From Ampullaceana balthica (Eukaryota; Mollusca; Gastropoda; Lymnaeidae), in contig CALYLW010000015.1 in NCBI GenBank assembly GCA_944989445.1, positions 3,693,038 through 3,757,037 of the forward strand: 64,000 bases of DNA, in the 5' to 3' direction. Positions 1 through 49,830 of the stretch are shown piece after piece. The translations under genes and the position numbers were made by a program. Every line of letters starts with the position of its first letter. Position 1 is the first letter of the stretch. Below the pieces are notes generated by a model. The model saw nothing but the letters and a program-made list of their open reading frames with translations, ran no database searches and was not told the DNA's origin.

Positions 1-164
1 TACACATTCTTCATCAACTTTCTATTGAGGCTTTACAATAAACAGAAACTGCCAATTTAATTTGCATTATTATGTAGATTTTCAGTCAATATAAAACTTA
101 AAGAACATAACTTGATAGCAATCTATTACAAAACTAATGCTACTAAAAACATCAGCTGGCTTAC

Positions 165-37757
<37,593 letters not shown>

Positions 37758-38034
37758 CTAGTGTATTACCCGTCAAAAATGACGGAAGTTTTCAGCTGAA
37801 ATCTATTTATTTTGAAAAAATACACATCAGATTAAAACAAAACGTAATACAGAACTTTCATTTATTTTATTTATTTTAATTTTATTCATTTATTTATTTC
37901 CCTATTGATCAATTTTATGCGGCCGTTCCAAAAGAATTCTTTTTTTGGTGCAGTAATTTGGTGCGCTGCTTTCTAAAATTAGTAGCGTCACGGACAGACA
38001 GACGTGACAGAGATTTGCAAATTATGTATATTGA
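37758..38034 (-). mobile_element. Short non-autonomous Helitron, copy 2
   Basis: On the minus strand it begins TCAATATACATAATTTGC after A and ends with hairpin CCGTCA-TTTT-TGACGG, GTAATACACTAG, before T. It starts only about 30 bp from the IS4 exon acceptor, so its 3' hairpin lies in that intron's branch-point region. Confidence 0.82.
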
Positions 38035-38305
38035 TTAAATTTTTTTTTATCTTAAAAGTATATTTTTTGTTATTGCAGAGTCAATCGAACAGAAGTGCAC
38101 AATAAACCGCAATATGATATAACTATGTAGATTTGAAATACATCATATTTAATAGATAATACATTCTTGTATGATCATTAATACATTTCAAATCGTAAAA
38201 GAATGTGTGGAACGCATGTGCGAGAATTCTCCTGATGTCCAACGTTGTTCCAAGTATCATACCTGAACACTTAATTTCTTTGGTGTACACAATAAATTAA
38301 AAAAT
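38035..38305. other. Unassigned AT-rich sequence
   Basis: No feature recognised between the Helitron and the foldback element. Confidence 0.45.
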
Positions 38306-38307
38306 TA

Positions 38308-39172
38308 AACAACCCCGTAAAAACAAAGTTTTTGACTATAAATCCCTTATATATGAGACAGAACTCATATGCGACAAACATTTACAGACAGAAACTGAGT
38401 TAAGTCCCCTTTGCTGTAAAACCCGGGGGGGGGCAGGTGTGGTCACCGATGGCAGGTGTGAACAACTTAAGTGTCACGGGACGCCGAACAATAACAAACT
38501 GTGAAATTGAAATACCTATAGTTATATAGAGATAAACTAAAAGTGCATTAATTTAATTACGGTACATTGGATACGATGCATTGTTAGGTGAAACGAGTCT
38601 ATGTGCAAAATTTCATCTCGATAGCAGCACGGGAAGTGGGTCATTTTAAAATCCATTATATTAACTCCACCGCCGTCTCTGTCGTCATCTCTCTCTGTCT
38701 TGGGCGGGCGGAAAAACAAAAGTAAAAAATGACCCACTTCCGGTGATCCGATTGAGCTGAAACTTGGCACACGGACCCGTCTCACCTAACAATGCATCGT
38801 ATCAAAATTTCAGATCGATCGAAATAAATTTATGCATTTTTAGTTTATCCTTATGTAACGTATGTAATTCAAATTCACGGTTTGTTATTGTTTTTTTTTC
38901 CACGTGAGAATTTGAGTTGACACTTTGACGCGACCCATCGAAGTACCGGCGTGCTTTTGTTTACATTTTACGTGTCACGCTGAGCTCCGACCAGCGATCG
39001 GTGACTAGACTTTTCCCCTCTCCCACCCCCCCCCAGGGTTATGAAGCAAAGTTGAGTTAAGACAGATTCAGTCTGTAAATGTTTGTCGCGTTTGAATATA
39101 AGCAATACTGTTAGTTATGTCTCATATATAAGGGATTTATAGTCAAAAACTTTGTTTTTACGGGTTTGTTTT
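38308..39172. mobile_element. Foldback element with ~380-bp inverted arms
   Basis: The left arm starts CCCCGTAAAAACAAAGTTTT at about 38,313 and the right arm ends AAAACTTTGTTTTTACGGG at about 39,162. Inner blocks GATACGATGCATTGTTAGGT (38,571) and ACCTAACAATGCATCGTAT (38,783) are inverted too, with GAAGTGGGTCATTTT / AAAATGACCCACTTCC near the centre (about 38,690). No coding frame. Confidence 0.72.
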
Positions 39173-39209
39173 ATTTACTTTTGTTTTTCCGCCTGCCCGA
39201 CCAAGATAG

Positions 39210-39302
<93 letters not shown>

Positions 39303-39835
39303 CGGCGGTGAAGTTAATATAAGGGATTTAAAATTAAACAACCCCGTAAAAACAAAGTTTTTGACTATAAATCCCTTATATATGAGACATAACTAAAAGT
39401 ATTGATTATGTTCAAACGCGACAAAAATTTACAGATTGACACCGAGTGATGTCTCCTGGCTTTAAAACCGGGGGAAGGGACGGGAGGCGGTGTGGACTGT
39501 GGACATCGACGGGTGGCGTCAACGCGTGAACTCAACAGGCACGTGAAAGAAAAATAATAACAAACCGTGAATTTGAATTACATATGTTATATAGAGATAA
39601 ACTAAATATGCATTAATTTAATTACGGTACGTTCGATCGATCTGAAATTTGATACGATGCATTGTTAGGTAACACGAGTCTATGTGTAAAATTTCAGCTC
39701 GATGGCATCACGGGAAGTGGGTGGTTTTTTACTTTTGTTTTTCAGCCCGCTCGCGAACGACAGAGATCACGATAAAGATGACGACATAAAGAGAGAGACG
39801 GCTGTGAAGTTAATATAAGGGATTTTTTTTAAAAA
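39172..39835. mobile_element. Foldback-family half elements with a GA microsatellite
   Basis: A central part with GTTTTTCCGCC, then (GA)n at 39,217-39,297, then GACGGCGGTGAAGTTAATAT, followed by a new left arm (39,340-39,740) that repeats the arm of the 38.3-kb element, ending GTGAAGTTAATATAAGGGAT. Confidence 0.65.
39217..39297. repeat. (GA)n microsatellite, about 80 bp
   Basis: An unbroken GA run in the centre of a foldback element. Confidence 0.98.
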
Positions 39836-39938
39836 CGCGTTAATTTGTGTATTTTACGTTAATTTGTGTATTTTACGTTTATTTGTGTATTTTACGTTAA
39901 TTTGTGTATTTTACGATAATTTGTGTATTTTACGTTCC
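39835..39938. repeat. 19-bp repeat, 5 copies
   Basis: TTAATTTGTGTATTTTACG recurs five times. Confidence 0.93.
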
Positions 39939-39939
39939 A

Positions 39940-40385
39940 GACATGTTTCTTCCACGGTAATCAGAAACAACAAAATCAGACATAAAAGAAATATAAAGAA
40001 TATAAAATAATAAAATAAATAAGTAACAAAAACTACATAAAGAGAAATTGAACCAAAAATGTACTTTTGTTATCCGCAATAACGTGTCTTGCTCAGGATT
40101 TTTGGTATAAGGGCAGCTGCTTTTGTAATAATAACTCAATGTTTCTGATGGTGACTAATACAAGATAGAGAGATTGAGACAAATGTACAGAGAGTGAGGT
40201 GGGGGAGAAGAAAGAGGGGAAAGAGAGAGACAGAGACAAAAAGAGAGAGACACAAACAGAGAGACAGAGTGGGGTGATAGGGAGAGAGAGGGAGAGATCA
40301 GGTGGAAAAATGCACAAGAATTGAGTTCTGGGTTATATACGACAAAGGGTCAAACACAGTAACTGTATTGACTACAAGAATCTTG
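39940..40385. other. Unassigned sequence with purine-rich stretch
   Basis: A plus-strand GAGAGAGACA-rich tract at 40,170-40,295 is the only feature. Confidence 0.5.
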
Positions 40386-40389
40386 ATGG

Positions 40390-40685
40390 GAACACCAGGG
40401 GTTCTCACACCATTGGCACTCCAGTGGCATCACATGTCCTCTATTTAAACATACAATTCACTAATAACACCAGAGGTTCTCAAACCATTGGCACTCCAGT
40501 GGCATCACATGTCCTCTATTTAAACATACAATTCACTAATAACACCAGAGGTTCTCAAACCATTGGCACTCCAGTGTCATTATATGACCCTTATTTAAAC
40601 ATACAATTCACTAATAAAACCAGGGGTTCTCACACCATTGGCACTCCAGTGTCATCACATGTCTCCTACTTAAACATACTCTTCG
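40390..40685. repeat. 75-bp tandem repeat, 4 copies
   Basis: GGTTCTCA recurs at 40400, 40475, 40550 and 40625. The unit is 25 codons and stays open on the plus strand (95 codons), but shows no protein family. Confidence 0.95.
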
Positions 40686-40984
40686 CTAAAAAAATATTGA
40701 TATCTAATTAGAACTTGGGCACTATTCAAAAGGAAAGTTCTCTGTGTTCACATTAATAGTACTTTTAAAGCGTAACAATGGATGGAAATGGAATTATTAA
40801 GTACTAAATGACATTTAAAGTAGAGGGTAGAACCGAGGTTGTCCTTACAGTTGTAACCGATATTGTTCTTTCGTTGAAATAATGTACTTGTTTGTTTGTT
40901 TGTCTGTCTGTCTGTTTAAAGTACAATCTGTGGGGGTGATGAGGCGGGGGTTTATTTTATTAATATGTTCCCTAATCTGGTCTA

Positions 40985-41615
40985 ATATAAGACAACAAGT
41001 CTGATGTCTGGAGTACATCTACAAGTCTGATGTCTGGAGTACATCAACAAGTCTGATGTCTGAAGTACATCTACAACACGTCTGATGTCTGGAGTACATC
41101 TACAAGTCTGATGTCTGAAGTACATCAACAAGTCTGATGTCTGAAGTACATCTACAACACGTCTGATGTCTGGAGTACATCTACAACACGTCTGATGTCT
41201 GGAGTACATCTACAAGCCTGATGTCTGGAGTATATCTACAACAATTCTGATGTCTGGAGTACATCAACAAGTCTGATGTCTGGAGTATATCTACAACAAT
41301 TCTGATGTCTGGAGTACATCAACAAGTCTGATGTCTGGAGTACATCTACAACAAGTCTGATGTCTGAATAACATCTACAAGTCTGATGTCTGAAGTACAT
41401 CAACAAGTCTGATGTCTGGAGTACATCAACAAGTCTGATGTCTGGAGTACATCTACAAGTCTGATGTCTGAAGTACATCAACAAGTCTGATGTCTGGAGT
41501 ACATCTACAAGTCTGATGTCTGAAGTACATCAACAAGTCTGATGTCTGGAGTACATCTGCAAGTCTGATGTCTGGAGTACATCTACAACAAGTCTGATGT
41601 CTGAAGTACATCAAC
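40985..41615. repeat. 26/29-bp minisatellite, about 23 copies
   Basis: CAAGTCTGATGTCTGGAGTA plus CATCTA, with an extra ACA in some units (26 versus 29 bp) and GGAGT/GAAGT variants. Confidence 0.96.
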
Positions 41616-41945
41616 ACTCGTCATTGCTCTGCTGTGATCTGATTGGATGGCCAGAAAGACACTCGTCATTGCTCTGCTGTGATCTGATTGGATGGCCAGA
41701 AAGACACTAGTCATTGCTCTGCTTTGATCTGATTGGATGGCCAGAAAGACACTCGTCATTGCTCTGCTCTGATTGGATGGCCAGAAAAACACGCGTCCTT
41801 TCTTTGCTGTGATCTGATTGGATGGCCAGAAAGACACTGGTCATTGCTCTGCTGTGATGTGATTGGATGGCCAGAAAGACACTGGTCCTTGTCTGCTGTG
41901 ATCTGATTGGATGGTCAGAAAGACACGCGTCATTGCTCTGCTATC
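41613..41945. repeat. 45-bp minisatellite, 7 copies
   Basis: GATTGGATGGCCAGAAAGAC recurs every 45 bp with some indels. It directly follows the previous array; the junction shares GAAGTACATCAACA. Confidence 0.95.
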
Positions 41946-41999
41946 AGGTGTCAAATAAACACACGAAAACTTTCCTACGTTATCAGCCATTGCAGGCGA

Positions 42000-42115
42000 G
42001 TATTTCAAATTACAGTTATAGGTAAAAAAAATTGACTTTGAAAATCGATAAATTACATTTCAAATTACAGTTATAATTAAACAATTAACTTTGAAAATCG
42101 ATAAATTACACTTCA
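42000..42115. repeat. ~60-bp repeat, 2 copies
   Basis: TTTGAAAATCGATAAATTAC occurs twice with shared flanks. Confidence 0.85.
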
Positions 42116-42259
42116 AATTTATGATGTCATTATAATCAGTCGATATGAATAGATGAGGTATCTAGTCAAACGTAATAATATGTCTTCCTGATTTTTTTTT
42201 ACTTTTTAAAAAGGCCGCGAAAGAAAGGATATATACACAAACATAGTTTTAAAAGTTTA

Positions 42260-42522
42260 TTACAGTAGTATATAGTACATATCGTCTAGACTCTAGACGT
42301 TTAGTATATAGTACATATCGTCTAGACTCTAGACGTTTAGTATATAGTACATATCGTCTAGACTCTAGACGTTTAGTATATAGTACATATCGTCTAGACT
42401 CTAGACGTTTAGTATATAGAACATATCGTCTAGACTCTAGACGTTTAGTATATAGAACATATCGTCTAGACTCTAGACGTTTAGTATATAGAACATATCG
42501 TCTAGACTCTAGACGTTTCCTC
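42260..42522. repeat. 36-bp palindromic minisatellite, 7 copies
   Basis: Each unit holds CGTCTAGACTCTAGACG, an 8-bp inverted repeat around one base, linked by TTTAGTATATAGTACATAT. Later units change GTACAT to GAACAT. Confidence 0.97.
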
Positions 42523-42694
42523 ATTGACGTTTGCACGTGAATTAATTCTAAGTGGCGGCCAAACTTCAACTCTCTCCCAATGATGATAAATGGGCCGTTA
42601 ATTGAGATTCAGCCCGGAAAGTCCTCACCCAAAAACGTGACCTACTTGGCCCTAATATCGCATAATCAGAACATTACCATTACTCTGCGCCATC

Positions 42695-42797
42695 TCTCTC
42701 ATACATCTCTCTCATACATCTCTCTCACACAACTCTCTCATACATCTCTCTCATACATCTCTCTCATACATCTCTCTCATACATCTCTCTCATACAG
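42695..42797. repeat. 13-bp repeat, 8 copies
   Basis: CTCTCATACATCT recurs. Confidence 0.93.
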
Positions 42798-43011
42798 CTA
42801 ACAATGCATTTTTTTTATTTCAGTGGCTCCCTTTCTATCTGATACATTCGTCAATCCTCGATAAGAAGTTTGTTTCTTCCTCTCCCGTTTTCTCTTTCTT
42901 ATGTTCGAACCCAATCAAATAACAGCCTTCATTTCAGCTTATCGAATCTCTCATGTCTAATGTCTGTCTGTAACTCTCATGTTCTCTTCCGGTTGATGTC
43001 TGTCGCCAATC

Positions 43012-46000
43012 TACGCGTCTATATCGTCCATCTATGTCTCTATATCGTCCATCCACATCTCTATATCGTCCATCTATGTCTCTATATCGTCCATCTACAT
43101 CTCTATATCGTCCATCTATGTCTCTATATCGTCCATCTACGTCTCTATATCGTCCATCTATGTCTCTATATCGTCCATCTACATCTCTATATCGTCCATC
43201 TACATCTCTATATCGTCCATCTACATCTCTATATCGTCCATCTACATCTCTATATCGTCCATCTACATCTCTATATCGTCCATCTACGTCTCTATATCGT
43301 CCATCTACGTCTCTATATCGTCCATCTACATCTCTATATCACCCATCTACATCTCTATATCGCCCATCTACATCTCTATATCACCCATCTACATCTCTAT
43401 ATCGCCCATCTACATCTCTATATCGTCCATCTACGTCTCTATATCACCCATCTACATCTCTAATCGTCCATCTACATCTCTATATCGTCCATCTACATCT
43501 CTATATCGTCCATCTACATCTCTATATCGTCCATCTACATCTCTATATCGTCCATCTACATCTCTATATCGTCCATCAACATCTCTATATCGTCCATCTA
43601 CATCTCTATATCGTCCAACTACATCTCTATATCGTCCATCTACATCTCTATATCGTCCATCTACGTCTCTATATCGTCCATCTACATCTCTATATCGTCC
43701 ATCTATGTCTCTATATCGTCCATCTACGTCTCTATATCGTCCATCTACATCTCTATATCGTCCATCTACGTCTCTATATCGTCCATCTACATCTCTATAT
43801 CGTCCATCTACGTCTCTATATCGTCCATCTACATCTCTATATCGTCCATCTACATCTCTATATCGTCCATCTACATCTCTATATCGTCCATCTACATCTC
43901 TATATCGTCCATCTACATCTCTATATCGTCCATCTACGTCTCTATATCGTCCATCTACATCTCAATATCGTCCATCTACATCTCTATATCGTCCATCTAC
44001 GTCTCTATATCGTCCATCTACATCTCTATATCGTCCATCTCTATATCGTCCATCTACGTCTCTATATCGTCCATCTACGTCTCTATATCGTCCATCTACG
44101 TCTCTATATCGTCCATCTACGTCTCTATATCGTCCATCTACGTCTCTATATCGTCCATCTACGTCTCTATATCGTCCATCTACATCTCTATATCGTCCAT
44201 CTACGTCTCTATATCGTCCATCTACATCTCTATATCGTCCATCTACATCTCTATATCGTCCATCTACGTCTCTATATCGTCCATCTACGTCTCTATATCG
44301 TCCATCTACATCTCTATATCGTCCATCTACGTCTCTATATCGTCCATCTACATCTCTATATCGTCCATCTACATCTCTATATCGTCCATCTATGTCTCTA
44401 TATCGTCCATCTACGTCTCTATATCGTCTATCTACATCTCTATATCGTCCATCTACATCTCTATGTCGTCCATCTACGTCTCTATGTCGTCCATCTACGT
44501 CTCTATATCGTCCATCTACATCTCTATATCGTCCATCTATGTCTCTATATCGTCCATCTATGTCTCTATATCGTCCATCTACATCTCTATATCGTCCATC
44601 TACGTCTCTATATCGTCCATCTACGTCTCTATATCGCCCATCTACATCTCTATATCGTCCATCTACATCTCTATATCGTCCATCTACGTCTCTATATCGT
44701 CCATCTACATCTCTATATCGTCCATCTATGTCTCTATATCGTCCATCTATGTCTCTATATCGTCCATCTACATCTCTATATCGTCCATCTACGTCTCTAT
44801 ATCGTCCATCTACGTCTCTATATCGTCCATCTACATCTCTATATCGTCCATCTACATCTCTATATCGTCCATCTACATCTCTATATCGTCCATCTACATC
44901 TCTATATCGTCCATCTATGTCTCTATATCGTCCATCTATGTCTCTATATCGTCCATCTACGTCTCTATATCGTCCATCTACATCTCTATATCGTCCATCT
45001 ATGTCTCTATATCGTCCATCTATGTCTCTATATCGTCCATCTACATCTCTATATCGTCCATCTACGTCTCTATATCGTCCATCTACGTCTCTATATCGCC
45101 CATCTACATCTCTATATCGTCCATCTACATCTCTATATCGTCCATCTACGTCTCTATATCGTCCATCTACATCTCTATATCGTCCATCTATGTCTCTATA
45201 TCGTCCATCTATGTCTCTATATCGTCCATCTACGTCTCTATATCGTCCATCTACATCTCTATATCGTCCATCTACGTCTCTATATCGTCCATCTACATCT
45301 CTATATCGTCCATCTACGTCTCTATATCGTCCATCTATGTCTCTATATCGTCCATCTATGTCTCTATATCGTCCATCTATGTCTCTATATCGTCCATCTA
45401 CGTCTCTATATCGTCCATCTACATCTCTATATCGTCCATCTACATCTCTATATCGTCCATCTATGTCTCTATATCGTCCATCTATGTCTCTATATCGTCC
45501 ATCTATGTCTCTATATCGTCCATCTACGTCTCTATATCGTCCATCTACATCTCTATATCGTCCATCTACATCTCTATATCGTCCATCTATGTCTCTATAT
45601 CGTCCATCTATGTCTCTATATCGTCCATCTATGTCTCTATATCGTCCATCTACGTCTCTATATCGTCCATCTACATCTCTATATCGTCCATCTACGTCTC
45701 TATATCGTCCATCTACATCTCTATATCGTCCATCTACATCTCTATATCGTCCATCTACATCTCTATATCGTCCATTAACATCTCTATATCGTCCATCTAT
45801 GTCTCTATATCGTCCATCTATGTCTCTATATCGTCCATCTATGTCTCTATATCGTCCATCTACGTCTCTATATCGTCCATCTACATCTCTATATCGTCCA
45901 TCTACATCTCTATATCGTCCATCTATGTCTCTATATCGTCCATCTATGTCTCTATATCGTCCATCTATGTCTCTATATCGTCCATCTACGTCTCTATATC

Positions 46001-48112
46001 GTCCATCTACATCTCTATATCGTCCATCTACGTCTCTATATCGTCCATCTACATCTCTATATCGTCCATCTACATCTCTATATCGTCCATCTACGTCTCT
46101 ATATCGTCCATCTACATCTCTATATCGTCCATCTACGTCTCTATATCGTCCATCTACATCTCTATATCGTCCATCTACATCTCTATATCGTCCATCTACA
46201 TCTCTATATCGTCCATCTACGTCTCTATATCGTCCATCTACATCTCTATATCGTCCATCTACGTCTCTATATCGTCCATCTACATCTCTATATCGTCCAT
46301 CTACGTCTCTATATCGTCCATCTACATCTCTATATCGTCCATCTACATCTCTATATCGTCCATCTATGTCTCTATATCGTCCATCTATGTCTCTATATCG
46401 TCCATCTACATCTCTATATCGTCCATCTACATCTCTATATCGTCCATCTACATCTCTATATCGTCCATCTACATCTCTATATCGTCCATCTACATCTCTA
46501 TATCGTCCATCTATGTCTCTATATCGTCCATCTACATCTCTATATCGTCCATCTACATCTCTATATCGTCCATCTACATCTCTATATCGTCCATCTACAT
46601 CTCTATATCGTCCATCTACGTCTCTATATCGTCCATCTACATCTCTATATCGTCCATCTACATCTCTATATCGTCCATCTACATCTCTATATCGTCCATC
46701 TACATCTCTATATCGTCCATCTATGTCTCTATATCGTCCATCTACGTCTCTATATCGTCCATCTACATCTCTATATCGTCCATCTATGTCTCTATATCGT
46801 CCATCTACGTCTCTATATCGTCCATCTACGTCTCTATATCGTCTATGTATGTCTCTATCTCGTCAATCTACGACTCCATATCGTCCATCTACATCTCTAT
46901 ATCGTCCATCTACGTCTCTATATCGTCTATCTATGTCTCTATCTCGTCAATCTACGACTCCATATCGTCCATCTACATCTCTATATCGTCCATCTATGTC
47001 TCTATATCGTCCATCTATGTCTCTATATCGTCCATCTACGTCTCTATATCGTCCATCTACATCTCTATATCGTCCATCTACGTCTCTATATCGTCCATCT
47101 ATGTCTCTATATCGTCCATCTATGTCTCTATATCGTCCATCTATGTCTCTATATCGTCCATCTACGTCTCTATATCGTCCATCTACATCTCTATATCGTC
47201 CATCTATGTCTCTATATCGTCCATCTACGTCTCTATATCGTCCATCTACGTCTCTATATCGTCCATCTACATCTCTATATCGTCCATCTATGTCTCTATA
47301 TCGTCCATCTATGTCTCTATATCGTCCATCTACGTCTCTATATCGTCTATCTATGTCTCTATATCGTCCATCTATGTCTCTATATCGTCCATCTACGTCT
47401 CTATATCGTCCATCTACATCTCTATATCGTCCATCTATGTCTCTATATCGTCCATCTACATCTCTATATCGTCCATCTATGTCTCTATATCGTCCATCTA
47501 CGTCTCTATATCGTCCATCTATGTCTCTATATCGTCCATCTACATCTCTATGTCGTCCATCTACATCTCTATATCGTCCATCTATGTCTCTATATCGTCC
47601 ATCTACATCTCTATATCGTCCATCTACATCTCTATATCGTCCATCTACGTCTCTATATCGTCCATCTATGTCTCTATATCGTCCATCTATGTCTCTATAT
47701 CGTCCATATACGTCTCTATATCGTCCATCTATGTCTCTATCTCGTCAATCTACGACTCCATATTGTCTTTACAACTCCATTCCGTCCATCTACGACTCCA
47801 TATCGTTCATCTACGACTCCATATCGTCCATATATGCTCCACATCGTCCATCTACGACTCCATAGCGTCCATCTACGACTCCATATCGTCTATCTACGAC
47901 TCCATATCGTCCATCAAAGACTCAATATCGTCAATCTACGACTCCATATCGTCTACGACTCAATATCGTCCATCTAGGACTCCATATCGTCCACCTACGA
48001 CTCCATATCGTCCATCTACGACTCCATATCGTCCATCTACGACTCCATATCGTCCATCTACGACTCCATATCGTCCACCTACGACTCCATATCGTCCATC
48101 TACGACTCTATG
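43012..48112. repeat. 21-bp minisatellite, about 240 copies (5.1 kb)
   Basis: The unit is CGTCCATCTAyrTCTCTATA plus T, where the variable pair is CA, CG or TG. The last ~350 bp (from about 47,745) use a related unit with TACGACTCCATAT. The array is stop-free in all three plus-strand frames (up to 1,530 codons), giving Ser/Tyr/Arg- or Val/His/Leu-rich nonsense. There is no promoter, conserved protein or codon signal, so it is not a gene. Confidence 0.98.
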
Positions 48113-48239
48113 TGGCTTGTCCTTTCAAGTATCCGATTCTTCCAATCTGATGATCTCAACTGCCCACGTCGATACCTTATCTCACCCCTCACTATACAGT
48201 GCCAGCCATTTACATTCAATATTACACGCTAATCAATGT

Positions 48240-49085
48240 TCAAACAGAACAACAGGCTCACGGGTTGTCTATTGCCAACAACAGGCTCACGGGTTGTCTA
48301 TTGCCAACAACAGGCTCACGGGTTGTCTATTGCCAACAACAGGCTCACGGGTTGTCTATTGCCAACAACAGGCTCACGGGTTGTCTATTGCCAACAACAG
48401 GCTCACGGGTTGTCTATTGCCAACAACAGGCTCACGGGTTGTCTATTGCCAACAACAGGCTCACGGGTTGTCTATTGCCAACAACACGCTCACGGGTTGT
48501 CTATTGCCAACAACAGGCTCACGGGTTGTCTATTGCCAAAAACAGGCTCACGGGTTGTCTATTGCCAACAACAGGCTCACGGGTTGTCTATTACCAACAA
48601 CAGGCTCACGGGTTGTCTATTGCCAACAACGGTATCTCGGGTTGTCTATTGCCAACAACAGGCTCACGGGTTGTCTATTGCCAACAACAGGCTCACGGGT
48701 TTTCTATTGCCAACAGGCCCACGGGTTGTCTATTGCCAACAACAGGCTCACGGGTTGTCTATTGCCAACAACAGGCTCAAGGGTTGTCTATTGCCAACAA
48801 AAGGCTCACGGGTTGTCTATTGCCTACAACGGTATCTCGGGTTGTCTATTGCCAATAACGGTATCTCGGGTTGTCTATTGCCAACAACGGCATCTCGGGT
48901 TGTCTATTGCCAACACCGGTATCTCGGGTTGTCTATTGCTAATAACGGTCTCTCGTGTTGTCTATTGCCAAAAACAGGCTCACGGGTTGTCTATTGCCAA
49001 CAACAGGCTCACGGGTTGTCTATTGCCTACAGGCTCACGGGTTGTCTATTGCTAACAACGGTCTCTCGGGTTGTCTATTACTGGG
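48240..49085. repeat. 29-bp minisatellite, about 29 copies
   Basis: AACAACAGGCTCACGGGTTG plus TCTATTGCC. A second subtype (CAACGGTATCTCGGGTTG) dominates the right third. One unit lacks three bases (CAACAGGCCCACGGG). Confidence 0.97.
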
Positions 49086-49154
49086 ATAAAGGCAAGTGGA
49101 TTGAGTAGTGCTGCACTAGTATGAGCATGTTACGCTGATCATTGTCAACAGAGG

Positions 49155-49408
49155 GCCACCCTTGTGTGAGCCACACCTGTGTAAGCCGCCCTTGTGTGAG
49201 CCACTCCTGTGTAAGCCTCCCTTGTGTGAGCCACCCCTGTGAGAGCCGCCCCTGTGTGAGCCGACCTTGTATGAGCCGCCATTGTGTGAGCCGCCCCTGT
49301 GTGAGCCGCCCCTGTGAGAGCCGCCCCTGTGTGAGCCACCCCTGTGTGAGCCGACCTTATATGAGCCGCCATAATGTGAGCCGCACCTGTGTGAGCCGAC
49401 CTTGTAAT
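49155..49408. repeat. 15-bp minisatellite, 16 copies
   Basis: CCTGTGTGAGCCGCC with many single-base variants. Confidence 0.96.
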
Positions 49409-49593
49409 CAGAAAAAGCTTGCAACAAGAAGTAAAAAGAAAAGCGAGCAGATATAAGAATATTTAACATGTTGAAGGTAAACAATAGATAATTGGAACCT
49501 GAACCGATTGAAGTATTCAAGTTATTTACTACTTTTTAAAAAAGTAGTCTTTATTAAAACACTATTTTTGGGGTGTGGGGAGGGGGGGGGAGA

Positions 49594-49698
49594 GCGGAAT
49601 ATGTAGAGTCGTGTAAGTGTCATTTCTACGGAATATGTAGAGTCGTGTAAGTGTCATTGCTACGGAATATGTAGAGTCGTGTAAGTGTCATTTCTACA
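49594..49698. repeat. 34-bp repeat, 3 copies
   Basis: ACGGAATATGTAGAGTCGTG recurs three times. Confidence 0.93.
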
Positions 49699-49830
49699 TA
49701 AAAACACAAAAAAAGTCAACGTAAAAGCAATGCAAGAATTGGGTTTTTTGCTTATATTTTTTTTTCTTTGTTCTAATTTCATACAATGATTATACATACA
49801 ACAATGGTAGGAAACCTCTGATTCGGATAT

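Noticed and set aside
43034..49055. Plus-strand open frames of 914, 1,386 and 1,530 codons as giant repeat proteins
   Set aside because: All three frames are open at once because the 21-bp unit is a multiple of three and has no stop. Composition changes with frame, there is no conserved domain, and the frames run into unrelated arrays.
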